This document shows positions 40,901 through 45,949 of a stretch of 64,000 bases of DNA, one piece after another. The notes beneath the pieces are model-generated. The model searched no databases, was not told the DNA's origin, and saw only the letters and a program-made list of their open reading frames with translations. How positions within the stretch are numbered: position 1 is the stretch's first letter; the number at the start of each line of letters is the position of its first letter. This DNA comes from Chiridota heheva (Eukaryota > Echinodermata > Holothuroidea > Apodida > Chiridotidae). The translations under genes were made by a program, and so were the position numbers. The stretch lies in assembly GCA_020152595.1 (NCBI GenBank), contig JAIGNY010001488.1, positions 576,501 through 640,500 of the forward strand, written 5' to 3'.

Positions 40901-43187
40901 TTTCTTGAAGCAACACATTTTTGTTTTACTCTTAAAGTAATCGAATACTCATATCCCATATGGGACCGAAGCCTGCAACAAATTTCCCATCCGTTTTAAG
41001 TTTGAACCCATACACTAAGTCTATGGGAGATCATAGGGGCATTATGGGTAACATCGTGTAATGGCAGTGGTCCATAGCTTTTCTCCTACTTCTTGAAGAT
41101 ATTTCATCACCTACTTTTAGGAGATTTCTTGGACTGACAAAAGAAAATAGGGAGCTACTTAACTGATCACATTGCAAATTTGCACATTTTTTTAAAAGTT
41201 ATATCTTAAAATCATATATACAGTCTTGATTGGTTGTGAATAGAACCTTCGCCAATTAAAAGTTTTGAAATAATTCCTAATAATTTTGCTCTATATCTCA
41301 GTTGCAGGGTTCTATCTAAACAAATTTGAGTGCCGGGCTCCAGTGACAATTCAGGGGTGACCTAGACCCTTAATGAAGAAGTGTTTATAAATTTAGTCTA
41401 CTTTTTTGACAAATTGTCAAAGTAAAAGTTGTTTTAATTTTTTTATCGTGAATGCTAGAAGGAAATGACAAAATATTTGTTTGTCAAACAAGGAAAAAAA
41501 TATAATGGATATTCACCTGATTCAAAGTGCCCCTCCTGAAAAAAGTACAAACATATGCAGGAAACTCTTGGGTCTCAATTTTTTTAAATTGTTAAAATTC
41601 ATCTTGCCCTGTTAAACTTAGTTTTTACCTAGTTTTATTTTCTTTATTTTTTTCTGGTTTATTCCTCTTTTGTTTTATGTTATGGTTTTATAACTCTGTT
41701 ATTTTTACTCAAGTTCACTTCACTTTTTAAGTTTTCTTACATTTTATTTGCAGTTTAATATCACTTATCATTTTCTAACATTTTAGTATTATTTTATGTA
41801 AAACTTTTTGCTTTTCTTGTATATTTACTTTTTGTAACCATAAAATATTTATATAGTTATGTGTGCTTTATAAGTTGTATAATAATAATAATTAAAATAA
41901 TAATAATTATAATAATAATAATACTAATAATAATAATTTGTTACTGAAAGAATCATGATGAAAATCTGTTGCAATGGATTTTTAGTCCAAAATCTTCAAA
42001 GCCTACAAGGTTAAACAAAAAAATCACTTAAAAGTCACTCATCAATTAACAAACAAAACCTTCACTCTTAAATACCATCCTACAGTATTTTTAAAAATTA
42101 CTTCAAGCCAGACACATTGACCAGGGGAATACTTTTGTCCTTCTGTTGAGTGTGAAAGTTAGTGCAGCTGCAGTTAAATTAGTTTACTATCAATGTCAGA
42201 TTATGACCATGGAAAGTGAGGTGAAGTGTGTGGAAATCCCTGGTGTAATTGCTTGTGCTGGATTGTGGTTTCTGTTGTGAGCATTATAGACCCCCACAGA
42301 TTTTAGATTTTGTCGGGGGCTTAAGACACAAAATGTGTTGCAGGTTTAGACTTAATGATACTGCATCAAGTGGCCCACCTTTTTAGGCAGGGGCCTTTAA
42401 ATTCTCCCCAGTGTCCTCTTTGAAGTGTCAGGTCTCCCCTTTGAGAAAAGCCTGGCTATGGACCTACTGTATATACTCTTAGGCTTTTCAAAATAAAACG
42501 GCAGACATTTTCAAAATGACAAGTATGCATGCTGAGGTATTGTCCCCTATTAAAGGAAAGGTATCCTCCCTAAATAAATTCAGAGGTGAATGCCGTTATG
42601 CTGGTAACGTCACTTCCAGTTGTTAATTTTTCTTATTGATTGCGAGAAATCTGTGATGTTCCCGGTAACATGTGTAAGCCTCTACGTTCTGTCCGGCGAA
42701 TGTGTGATCAATAAAATCACAGATTTCATGCAATCAGTAGGGAAAATTGACAACAAGGAGTGACGTCGTTCACTTCTGAATGAATTTATAGGATTATATC
42801 TTTCCTTTAAGTGACAGATAAGTTGGGGGAGTTTTTGAATAGCAAGTCAATTTAAAGAAATCAGAAGCAGGTATTTGGAAAGCAGTACAAAGAGTAGGGT
42901 TATACCAACAATTTTTTTTTTATAATTTGAAACAGGTTTGTTGTTCTGTGTCATTCAAGAAGTGTTCCTCAGATGATGCATGGGTTCAAGCAAATGTGAC
43001 TCAGATTTCATCACCAAACTCACTCACACTCTCTTATAATTGTTCAGCCATAGATGTAGTAGCTAAGCCAGTTGCAGTCACGTACCTGTGGAAGGACATG
43101 CCATGTACCTTGAAGAAGTGTGCGGTTTATGGACGCACGAATAATCTGCCTGGACCACCATTTCGATTAAACATATCAGATTGCTAG
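16910..43187 (+). CDS. SIAE: Sialate O-acetylesterase (SIAE), ten coding exons, 525 residues
   Basis: The enzyme removes O-acetyl groups from sialic acids of glycoproteins and glycolipids; family members act in lysosomes and the secretory pathway. Joined exons are 16910-16970, 18573-18731, 20260-20444, 22160-22298, 25698-25872, 32587-32717, 34007-34140, 38676-38824, 40300-40492 and 42936-43187; all phases agree and all junctions are GT-AG, giving 1578 nt. Residues 1-18 form a hydrophobic signal peptide. Ser127 sits in GQSNM, the SGNH-type nucleophile. Other family blocks are GLISSSWGG (213-221), WNAMIHP (264-270), QGEAN (283-287), QTADVGY (347-353) and IHTRYK (379-384), which carries the probable catalytic histidine. 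N-glycosylation sequons occur at 138, 159, 273, 316, 401, 462, 477 and 521. The frame is intact and the length is like the vertebrate enzyme, so the gene is probably functional. It has no partner genes in the window. Confidence 0.93.
17729..18387. mobile_element. hAT-type MITE (659 bp) in SIAE intron 1
   Basis: The ends TAGTGCTCTCAGGACAT and (reverse complement) TATAGTGCTGTCATGACAT are imperfect inverted repeats. They continue inward with ATCGATTATCGTG and GATATCGCGAT-like segments. The element is bracketed by a perfect 8-bp duplication GTATGTTC at 17721-17728 and 18388-18395, the length typical of hAT transposons. A 36-bp stretch (CATATATCGTGATACTTTT...AAGAAAACTGACTA) is repeated twice near the left end. 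There is no transposase. Confidence 0.88.
18573..18731 (+). CDS. SIAE: SIAE exon 2
   Basis: The acceptor is ATATCTGCAG and the donor CAG|GTAAAT. It encodes the family's N-terminal beta domain: FRLASYYSDHMVLQ, then KAKIWGYAEIGAKITLTF. Phase 1 in and phase 1 out match exons 1 and 3. Confidence 0.93.
18860..19325 (+). mobile_element. Jockey-like LINE 3' tails, two in series, in SIAE intron 2
   Basis: A C/T-rich stretch with CTACAACCATATTTAATTCT, CTCGATCACAGCTTTCTGAC and CTCAGGCACAATTTGACCC ends in GTGGTGCCGTTAAG and CATCAAACAAACAAAC at about 19225. This is the same 3' region as the LINE copies at 22346 and 26600. A second, diverged tail of the same type (CACATTTGACTATGACAATC, then CCCATTAAACTTCCACAAAC) follows at about 19268-19325. 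It resembles the tail of the 6046 copy, so two insertions lie in tandem. No coding part is recognisable. Confidence 0.75.
19696..19875. mobile_element. Single arm of a palindromic MITE family (SIAE intron 2)
   Basis: The sequence GAAGGATTATTAGTTCAATG through AAACGACTGAAATAAGACTA and GTTGTGGTATTG matches the arms of the element at 54811-55358 over about 170 bp. No inverted partner is visible, so it is a half-element or deletion product. Confidence 0.7.
20030..20215 (-). mobile_element. tRNA-related SINE, minus strand (SIAE intron 2)
   Basis: On the minus strand it reads a degenerate B-box region (AGTTAGATTCCCGGTGGGTC), then CCAGTGCTCCACGACTGGTT, GATAAAACGGCC and GTCTTGATGTAAA. The same series, better preserved, occurs at about 52350-52480. 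The core is related to that of the plus-strand SINEs at 7554 and 28367. The copy is diverged; it ends about 45 bp before exon 3. Confidence 0.65.
20260..20444 (+). CDS. SIAE: SIAE exon 3 with the catalytic serine
   Basis: The acceptor is TTAATACAG. It encodes GTWHILLDPTPPGGPF, then FGDVWLCSGQSNMEFPV, with Ser127 (codon AGC at 20418) as nucleophile. The donor is GAT|GTAATT, phase 0. It is weaker than the other donors, and reading on runs into stops, so this junction is required by the next exon. Confidence 0.93.
20854..21372. mobile_element. Palindromic MITE, AGGAATAT family (SIAE intron 3)
   Basis: The left arm (TAAAGGAATATATCCGTGGA to AGATTTTTCT) and right arm (AGAAAAATCT to GAATATTCCTTTA) pair over about 130 bp. 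The right end abuts TTAA; the left has a mutated TTATA. Related elements lie at 34162-35115 and 57428-57970. Confidence 0.78.
21548..22010. repeat. Scattered inverted repeats with a GGTTGAAATT motif
   Basis: CCCAAATTTCAACCA and GAATTTCAACCACT at 21551-21582 are inverted with respect to CAGTGGTTGAATTTCTGG at 21782-21800 and CAGTGGTTGAAATTAGG at about 21993-22009. This looks like a small terminal-inverted-repeat element, but its edges are unclear. Confidence 0.4.
22160..22298 (+). CDS. SIAE: SIAE exon 4
   Basis: The acceptor is TTTGTGTAG and the donor CCAG|GTGAGT. It encodes AYNSSKYLMS to YSELWTKPTPG and aligns with the less conserved linker between the GQSNM block and the core. Its 3' half and donor region recur in mutated form at 23183-23297, beyond a LINE insertion. 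Confidence 0.88.
22232..22345 (+). repeat. Left copy of a ~114-bp direct repeat spanning the exon 4 end
   Basis: This copy contains the functional 3' half of SIAE exon 4 and the first 47 bases of intron 4. The right copy at 23183-23297 differs at roughly 8% of positions. The LINE at 22346-23182 sits exactly between them. Confidence 0.85.
22346..23182 (+). mobile_element. 5'-truncated Jockey-like LINE (RNase H end and 3' tail) in SIAE intron 4
   Basis: The translation opens in the RNase H domain (YSKALLTSLLNLKWDN), continues with FWIPSHVGIPGNDRVDTAAT, TLWNFQIDNKLHVIQP, NVHITRLRIGHTHLTHSHLL and a CNNC-type cysteine motif (CNNCHCILTIQHVLLACPLY), then the family 3' tail ending CATCAAACAAACAAAC at about 23178. 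The frame is open for 222 codons to the ATT TAA stop near 22970, so this is one of the less decayed copies. It lies in the same orientation as SIAE. Confidence 0.92.
23183..23297 (+). pseudogene. Mutated duplicate of the 3' half of SIAE exon 4
   Basis: It matches 22232-22345, including GATGGGCTATTCTGAACTCT and GGACCAAACCAACACCAGG. The codon equivalent to GAA in LYEP is TAA, and the donor GTGAGT has become GGGAGT, so it cannot act as an exon. It most simply represents the right half of a very long target-site duplication. Confidence 0.85.
23690..24050 (+). mobile_element. L2/CR1-like LINE 3' end (SIAE intron 4)
   Basis: Broken frames give FREKYLVIRLFAWGP, EWNKLPLKLKA and EASMYLKDN, matching the terminal APKxWNKLP..I...FKxxL segment of L2-type proteins. 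The 3' tail reads GTTTGTAAAACGCCGCTGAC, then AGCGAGCGCTCGATAAATTT. The copy is short and dead. Confidence 0.75.
24193..25390 (-). mobile_element. 5'-truncated non-LTR retrotransposon with 12-bp TSD (SIAE intron 4)
   Basis: Transcribed from 25390 to 24193. Broken frames give AGFRRGRSTTEQIFILRNFL, TIYITFVDLGKAFDSVH, GVKQGDVMSGYFF, NAAQTGLRINKDKTELMKVN-like residues, VNKFRYLGVTVSLQGGGEED, then the C-terminal block FKCYRRILKIRW, VKRRWRWIDHVMRMS, WKPEGRRKVGRPRTTWRRTV and WSSWTEARQVKNNRVQW. It starts inside the fingers domain, so the endonuclease is lost. The direct repeat TGCGCTCATGCA at 24181-24192 and 25391-25402 marks both ends. It belongs to a different family from the sense LINEs. Confidence 0.92.
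25698..25872 (+). CDS. SIAE: SIAE exon 5
   Basis: The acceptor is CTCTTTCAG and the donor AAG|GTAAGG. It encodes YFSAVCYMFGLHLHRHLGYP and IGLISSSWGGTTIEAWSS, the conserved oxyanion-region block of the esterase family. Confidence 0.94.
25873..26584. other. SIAE intron 5, left part
   Basis: Non-coding AT-rich intron sequence; no repeat was recognised here. Confidence 0.5.
26600..27301 (+). mobile_element. Jockey-like LINE, 5'-truncated, decayed (SIAE intron 5)
   Basis: It is homologous at the DNA level to 22376-23178: CATTACTCAAATGTTAAATG, GATAACCCCAC, CGTGTCGACAACGTCCACAT, then the 3' tail CAATTTGACTCTCGCTGTCA and CATCAAACAAACAAACA. Several deletions remove parts of the RNase H and cysteine motif regions, so it is an older or more damaged copy in the same orientation. 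Confidence 0.88.
27302..28366. other. SIAE intron 5, middle part
   Basis: No gene is seen. Weak inverted segments (AATAAAAGGTATTTCAC at about 27721 and GGTGAAATACTTTTATAC at about 28030) may be the arms of another palindromic element. Confidence 0.4.
28367..28615 (+). mobile_element. tRNA-derived SINE (SIAE intron 5)
   Basis: It is about 85-90% identical to the SINE at 7554-7820 through the tRNA-like head (GTGGTGTAGCGGTTATCATA), the B box (TAGGTTCAAGCCTGG) and the core to TTGTAATTGTGTGTTCA. It lacks the TC tail, and no convincing flanking duplication was found. Confidence 0.88.
28616..29354. other. SIAE intron 5 sequence
   Basis: No recognisable gene or repeat array is seen in this stretch. 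Confidence 0.45.
29355..29780 (-). mobile_element. L2-like LINE 3' end, minus strand (SIAE intron 5)
   Basis: Minus-strand reading gives ILYVPKSKLTYGDRFCKYLA and QNFGMTYLF, a decayed form of the YGDRxFxxxxPxxWNxLP ending of L2/CR1 proteins. The 3' untranslated part contains GGCGCATTAGAATAAG and GCGCCATATAAG, ending near 29360 with AATAAACTAAAAC. Only the last part of the element is present. Confidence 0.65.
30255..30306 (+). mobile_element. Solitary LINE 3' tail (SIAE intron 5)
   Basis: CTGGGCACAATTTGACCTCT, then GTCGTTAAGCCCCACCATAC, is the terminal motif of the Jockey-like family (GGCACAATTTGACC...CCGTTAAG...CAAAC) without any upstream LINE sequence. Confidence 0.6.
30307..31129. other. 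SIAE intron 5 sequence
   Basis: No gene was found. G-runs are frequent (for example 30900-30935), as are low-complexity stretches. Confidence 0.45.
31130..32400. repeat. AT-rich satellite-like array, ~60-bp unit (about 20 copies), SIAE intron 5
   Basis: The unit contains AATATTTGACTAGTNAAGTA, GTGAAGAAAACAAC, TTTAACAAATTCATTTATAA and AATAATTAT, with copies between about 50 and 68 bp and many substitutions. The ATTTGACTAGT core is the best conserved part. The array ends about 190 bp before exon 6. It is not coding. Confidence 0.9.
32587..32717 (+). CDS. SIAE: SIAE exon 6
   Basis: The acceptor follows a T-run (TTTTTAG) and the donor is CAAG|GTGAAC. It encodes HGPRESNVLWNAMIHPF, then LTIKGVIWDQ; the following glycine codon is split with exon 7. 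Family members usually have a tyrosine where this protein has Asp282 in WDQGEAN. Confidence 0.93.
32784..33040 (+). mobile_element. tRNA-derived SINE with 9-bp TSD (SIAE intron 6)
   Basis: The head GTGCAGTGGCTCAGTGGTTA carries an A-box-like TGGCTCAGTGG, and ACCGAGTTCAATTCCCAT a B box. A conserved central part follows (TGTGTCCTTAAGCAAGACAC), of a kind seen in SINEs of many animals. The flanking direct repeat TACAGTATT is at 32775-32783 and 33041-33049. It starts 67 bp after exon 6. It is a different family from the SINE at 7554. Confidence 0.88.
33265..33458. mobile_element. TTAA-flanked palindromic MITE, AGGGAGC type (candidate, SIAE intron 6)
   Basis: TTAA at 33261-33264 and 33459-33462 bracket AGGGAGCTACTATAGCC and its imperfect inverse ending CAGCTGCT. 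The interior holds a small palindrome CTTTTCATTACTGTAATGAA. Confidence 0.5.
33836..33945 (+). pseudogene. 110-bp duplicate of the intron 6 end and exon 7 start
   Basis: This segment, including acceptor TTTTCAG (AG at 33895-33896) and the first 49 bases of exon 7, is repeated at 33946-34055 with about two substitutions. Splicing into this first acceptor reads through KCLFPT and LFIEIG to TGA at 33967-33969, truncating the enzyme at about residue 309 before the histidine motif. Confidence 0.93.
34007..34140 (+). CDS. SIAE: SIAE exon 7
   Basis: The acceptor is AAATTTTCAG and the donor CAG|GTAATT. It encodes GEANAIEGARKYKCLFP, then MIADWRRKW and FPFGFVQ. An identical acceptor and exon start lies exactly 110 bp upstream at 33897, but reading from there meets a stop, so this downstream acceptor is the productive one. 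Confidence 0.92.
34162..35115. mobile_element. TTAA-flanked palindromic MITE with an expanded right end (SIAE intron 7)
   Basis: TTAA at 34158-34161 is followed by AGGAATATTTCCATGGAGTT. The inverted partner region (AGAAATCTTTAAAATTCAAT to CCATGGGAATATTCCT) begins near 34505 and ends at 35115 before TTAA at 35116. The family has about 520-bp members elsewhere; this one is longer because its right terminus is tandemly multiplied. It begins only 21 bp after the exon 7 donor. Confidence 0.82.
34610..35115. repeat. 27/28-bp minisatellite derived from a MITE terminus (about 18 copies)
   Basis: The unit is AAAATGAAATTCCATGGGAA plus TATTCCT. Each unit equals the last 27-28 bp of the AGGAATATT-family inverted repeat (compare 21341-21370), so the array arose by amplification of the transposon end. 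Confidence 0.9.
35120..35348. mobile_element. TTAA-flanked MITE, AGGAGC family, abutting the previous one
   Basis: It starts AGGAGCTTTTGG and ends CTTCCGGCTCCT between TTAA at 35116-35119 and 35349-35352. The left TTAA is shared with the preceding element. It resembles the 228-bp element at 45163-45390 in length and right end (ATCCTCACTTTTCGGC against GCCCTCACTCTTCGGT). Confidence 0.75.
35353..37025. other. SIAE intron 7 sequence
   Basis: AT-rich intron sequence with no recognisable gene; G-rich patches near 36470 and 36650. No element edges could be defined. Confidence 0.5.
37026..37435. repeat. 15/21-bp minisatellite in SIAE intron 7
   Basis: The unit is CCTCATTGTGTTATG (15 bp), often extended by CCTTATG or GCATTATG to about 21-22 bp. 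There are about 25 copies. Its cysteine-rich open frames are artefacts of the repeat. Confidence 0.93.
37436..38337. other. SIAE intron 7 sequence
   Basis: A long G-run lies at about 37480-37500. No gene or recognisable element is seen. Confidence 0.45.
38338..38545 (+). mobile_element. Possible tRNA-like SINE (SIAE intron 7)
   Basis: TGTGGTCAAGCGTACGCCTT resembles an A-box region and AAAGTTTGACCCTGGGT a B-box region about 35 bp later, spacing like a tRNA gene. The remainder (TAGACCTCATCAAGTTCCC) is unfamiliar. No second copy or flanking duplication was found. Confidence 0.35.
38676..38824 (+). CDS. SIAE: SIAE exon 8
   Basis: The acceptor is TTCTTTACAG and the donor ACC|GTAAGT. It encodes LRWAQTADVGYTPNPELPNV and FMAVSVDLPD, with family-typical Asp residues just ahead of the histidine motif in exon 9. 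Confidence 0.94.
38825..39229. other. SIAE intron 8, left part
   Basis: No gene or array is visible. Confidence 0.45.
39230..39345 (+). mobile_element. LINE 3'-tail remnant (SIAE intron 8)
   Basis: GTGTTTTGTAAGCGCCACTG, then GTAGAAGTGAGTGCTATATA and AATTTAGTAAATG, match the tail of the L2-like fragment at 23985-24040. No coding part remains. Confidence 0.55.
39640..40290. repeat. Tandem hairpin-bearing repeats next to SIAE exon 9
   Basis: A palindrome at 39652-39739 and a better one at 39893-40014 share GTTTATATGCGTATTTAATG and CACAGGTTAAAGGACTTTG. The second pairs nearly perfectly across a short loop. Sequence downstream of each palindrome is also similar, so a unit of about 240 bp is duplicated. 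A third partial copy (AATTTAATGCACGGGTCAT and ATTTAATGCACTGTTCATG) runs to about 40267, 33 bp before exon 9. Confidence 0.75.
40300..40492 (+). CDS. SIAE: SIAE exon 9
   Basis: The acceptor is TATCATCACAG and the donor GAG|GTACGT. It encodes IHTRYKEDVAERLFLGARAL, then the start of the C-terminal beta domain ending RSNRYFE. His380 is the likely catalytic histidine, by position in the family motif. Confidence 0.93.
40493..41590. other. SIAE intron 9, left part
   Basis: Non-coding sequence; two imperfectly similar phrases about pages of GGAGATTT and TTGGACTGAC occur at 40690 and 41120, but no element can be defined. Confidence 0.4.
41595..41940 (+). mobile_element. LINE 3'-tail-like T-rich stretch with (AAT)n microsatellite (SIAE intron 9)
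   Basis: A T-rich tract ends in GTGTGCTTTATAAGTTGTAT followed by about 60 bp of AAT/ATA repeats. The layout resembles the tail at 13716-14075; assignment is by analogy only. The microsatellite itself is certain. Confidence 0.45.
42554..42806. mobile_element. TTAA-flanked palindromic MITE (253 bp) in SIAE intron 9
   Basis: TTAA at 42550-42553 and 42807-42810 bracket AGGAAAGGTATCCTCCCTA and its inverse ATTATATCTTTCCT. The arms pair over roughly 100 bp (TTCAGAGGTGAATG against CACTTCTGAATGAATT; TGATTGCGAGAAATCTGTGA against TCACAGATTTCATGCAATCA). It ends 126 bp before exon 10. Confidence 0.85.
42936..43187 (+). CDS. SIAE: SIAE exon 10 (terminal, with stop)
   Basis: The acceptor is TTTGAAACAG. 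It encodes VCCSVSFKKCSSDDAWV through YLWKDMPC and LPGPPFRLNISDC, then TAG at 43185-43187. The last 69 bp of coding sequence are also the first unit of a degenerate tandem repeat that continues into the 3' untranslated region. Confidence 0.93.
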   Translation, partial: VCCSVSFKKCSSDDAWVQANVTQISSPNSLTLSYNCSAIDVVAKPVAVTYLWKDMPCTLKKCAVYGRTNNLPGPPFRLNISDC

Positions 43188-43421
43188 TTATTCTGATTCA
43201 AGTGTGCGGATTATGGACACGAATAATCTCCCTGAACCACCAGTTAGATTAAACATATATGATTGCTAGTTATTCTGATTCAAACGTGCAGTTTATGGGC
43301 ACAAGAATAGTCTCCCTTTAGATTAAATGTATCAGATTGCTACTTATTCTGATTCAAGCATGCAGTTTATGAATGCACAATTAATCTCCCTAGACCACTC
43401 TTTAGATTAAACATTGAACAC
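43119..43421 (+). repeat. Four tandem copies of the SIAE coding end and 3' UTR start
   Basis: Units begin at about 43119, 43203, 43285 and 43359 (lengths about 84, 82, 74 and 62). Each carries GTGCGGTTTATGGA-, ACGAATAATCTCCCTG- and AGATTAAACATAT-like segments, then GATTGCTAGTTATTCTGATT. Only the first unit is translated; the stop TAG lies within its GATTGCTAG. Each unit also contains ATTAAA, a variant polyadenylation signal. Confidence 0.92.
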
Positions 43422-43589
43422 AAGACCTGTGATACAAATTAAGCATGTTTTTACAGGGAGTGTCAGATTTAATAAGTTCAGGGTTAATATTTTTCTGTTG
43501 ATGTAAATTATCAAGGGGTAATGAGAAGCAAGCTGTGGTGCAATGGGGTGAGTGAATATTATAGTGAAGGTTGGATTCATGAGTTAGTT

Positions 43590-44250
43590 AAGAGTTTATT
43601 TGGTAGATGAGTGGGTGGAAAATGGTGGTTATGGGTGTGTAGGGTTGTTAGGTGAATAGCGGATGGTAGGTGAATGGAGAATGGTAGATGAATGGGGGAT
43701 GGTAGATGAATGGGGGATGGTTGGTGGCTGGGGCATTTCAGGTTGATAGAGATGAGGGGATGGGAGTTAGAGCAAAGAATGTTGGGTGGTATATGAAATA
43801 ATGATTGATAGATGTAGATATTGGGATGAGGGTTGGATGGCATGGGGGACAGGATGGATGGAATATGGGACAGCCTGGGATGACATGTGCGACAGGGTGT
43901 AATGGCATGTGGGCAGTGTGGCACGACATGTGGACAGGATGGAGGACAGGACAGAATAGCATGGAGACAGGAAATGATGGCATGATGAACAGGGTGGGAT
44001 GGCGTGTGGGACAGGGAGCGATGGTGTGTGGGACAGGGTGGCATGGTATGTGGGACAGGGTGGCTTGGTATGTTGGGTGTTATATGGACTTTAGGTGTGA
44101 TTGCATGTGGAATAGGATGGAATGGCTGGTGGGACAGGGTGGAATGGCATATGGTACAGGCAGGGATGGCATGTGATACAGCAGGCAGGGATGGCATGTG
44201 ATACAGGCAGGGATGGCATGTTGTGAGATGTAATCTTGATTGCAGGTGTG
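43590..44250. repeat. G-rich minisatellites, TGGTAGATGAATGGGGGA and GGGACAGGGTGG types
   Basis: The left part (43640-43740) repeats ATGGTAGATGAATGGGGG. The right part (43840-44220) repeats about 20-24-bp units of GGGACAGGGTGGNATGGCATGT. The latter is related to the ATGCCATGTGGGACATAGGG array at 45.9-47.2 kb. Confidence 0.85.
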
Positions 44251-45158
44251 ATGGTATATAAATTATATGGTGAAAAGACATCTGGATTTTATGTATGACT
44301 TCCTGTAGGGTGGGATACAAGATGGGATGGCAAATGGAACAGAGGGTGGAAGGCTGCGGGACCAAGGGTGGATGGTGTTTTATTTGATTTTAAAATAGTG
44401 TAATCACTGTTTATTTTGCTTTTAAGGTTTTTTAAAGTCATAGATGGTCCTATCAAAAAAATGGGATTAGAATATTTTGTTGCTAAAGCAGTTATGAAGC
44501 TCATCAAACCCTGCATCTAATAATGTGAGTAAATTTGTCTCTTGAGTAGTTTTCGTCTTCTTTAATGTCTCACTTTAGTTCTGTTTGGATTGTGTCACCT
44601 TGAGAATTCTATCAAGATTATCCATTTTTATAAGCATAAAACTAAACTGTATCGAGGTATCATTCAATGGTGGCTTTGGAATTGCTGCCATTGATATTCC
44701 GCTGGTTGCATGTTGCTTGAGGAAAAGATATGTCAGACTGATATTGAGTAAAGTGCAGGCCTCCATGATGAAATAACCATCCTTACGAGGAATGGTCCAT
44801 CAATCATTCATAAGTTTTGCACAAATTCTTCCCAAGCATATAATGTATATTTATACTTAGGCTCATCCAAGGACTAATCTGATTACCCCTTATTTTGAGA
44901 AAATTGAGGGTGTTGGGTTGGAGAGGTCTAAGGGCCAAAAATTCTTAATGTGGCCTGGCCCTGTCAGACAAAAGGGGTAATAATATCCATCATTAAAAGC
45001 TGGTCTTTAATATGGTTCTCGTGTTTTACATGTAGGTGCTTTCATTCTGTGTGTTGCCATTGCCATTGCACATTGAATGGATTCAGTGAGTGATTTTTTA
45101 GAAAATCAAGTCATGAACAAAATATTTGAAAATCTTTTGATTTTTTGCTCACACACGA
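44251..45158. other. Intergenic DNA
   Basis: No gene is recognisable in this stretch. Confidence 0.5.
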
Positions 45159-45162
45159 TTAA

Positions 45163-45390
45163 AGGAGCACTAAGGTGCTCGTTTTTTGTGAATGTCACAG
45201 ATATATTATCCCTAACACATAGATAAACTTCATGCCTCCATAGCCCACAGACGACATGAGGGCAAAGGTTACTTAAATATTCATATTAACTAGGAAATTG
45301 CTACACCATTGGATGCTAGATAAGTATTCAATTATTATTTTTTTGGGGGGATCCAATAAAAAATATGCCCTCACTCTTCGGTCTAGTGCC
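45163..45390. mobile_element. TTAA-flanked MITE (228 bp), AGGAGC family
   Basis: TTAA at 45159-45162 and 45391-45394 bracket AGGAGCACTAAGG and its imperfect inverse ending GTCTAGTGCC. The right end resembles the element at 35120-35348. Confidence 0.7.
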
Positions 45391-45604
45391 TTAACCCTTA
45401 CTCTACCAAGCGGCGATATTATCACCCTTTTGGGGGCCCATCTTTAACTCCGCCTCCCAAGCGCATTTTCAAAAAAGTGGAAGCGTGCCAACTCAGAAAT
45501 TTATGCAGCATTTAAAGTTTTTCAGAGACTCTTAAGACAGGTTAAAGAATATTTTTTTTTTTTTTTAAAGTTTAATACTTTCTTCGAAGATAAGCACCAA
45601 CGGC

Positions 45605-45935
45605 TGTATCAGGCATGATTATTAAACTCCGCCTTTATTATTGTGGTCATTTGCATAAAGTTGCAACGGTATATGAACTGACAAGACTTTTTAACTTAGT
45701 ATGCTCAGTCAGGAAGTGTGACAGGATGTGACTGCATATGGACATAGGGAGGGATGTCATATGGGACATGGATGAGGGCCATGCAGGACATAGGATAGAA
45801 TATATACCATGTGATATGCACCAAGGCATGATTATTTGACTCCGCCTTTTTTCCTTCTTATTCAACGTCATTTGCATATGAGTTATTATATGGACTGACA
45901 GACTTTCATACATAGTGTGCTCAATCAGGGACTGA
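45605..45935. repeat. Two diverged direct copies of a ~105-bp segment
   Basis: GGCATGATTATTAAACTCCG at 45612 recurs as GGCATGATTATTTGACTCCG at about 45829. The similarity continues through GTCATTTGCATA, ACTGACAAGACTTT/ACTGACAGACTTTC and TGCTCANTCAGG. ATATGGGACAT-type minisatellite units lie between the copies. Confidence 0.7.
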
Positions 45936-45949
45936 TAGTGACAAGACTT

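Noticed and set aside
43577..44365. 262-codon minus-strand open frame rich in Pro/His/Ser
   Set aside because: It covers a G-rich minisatellite; composition and repeat period explain the open frame.
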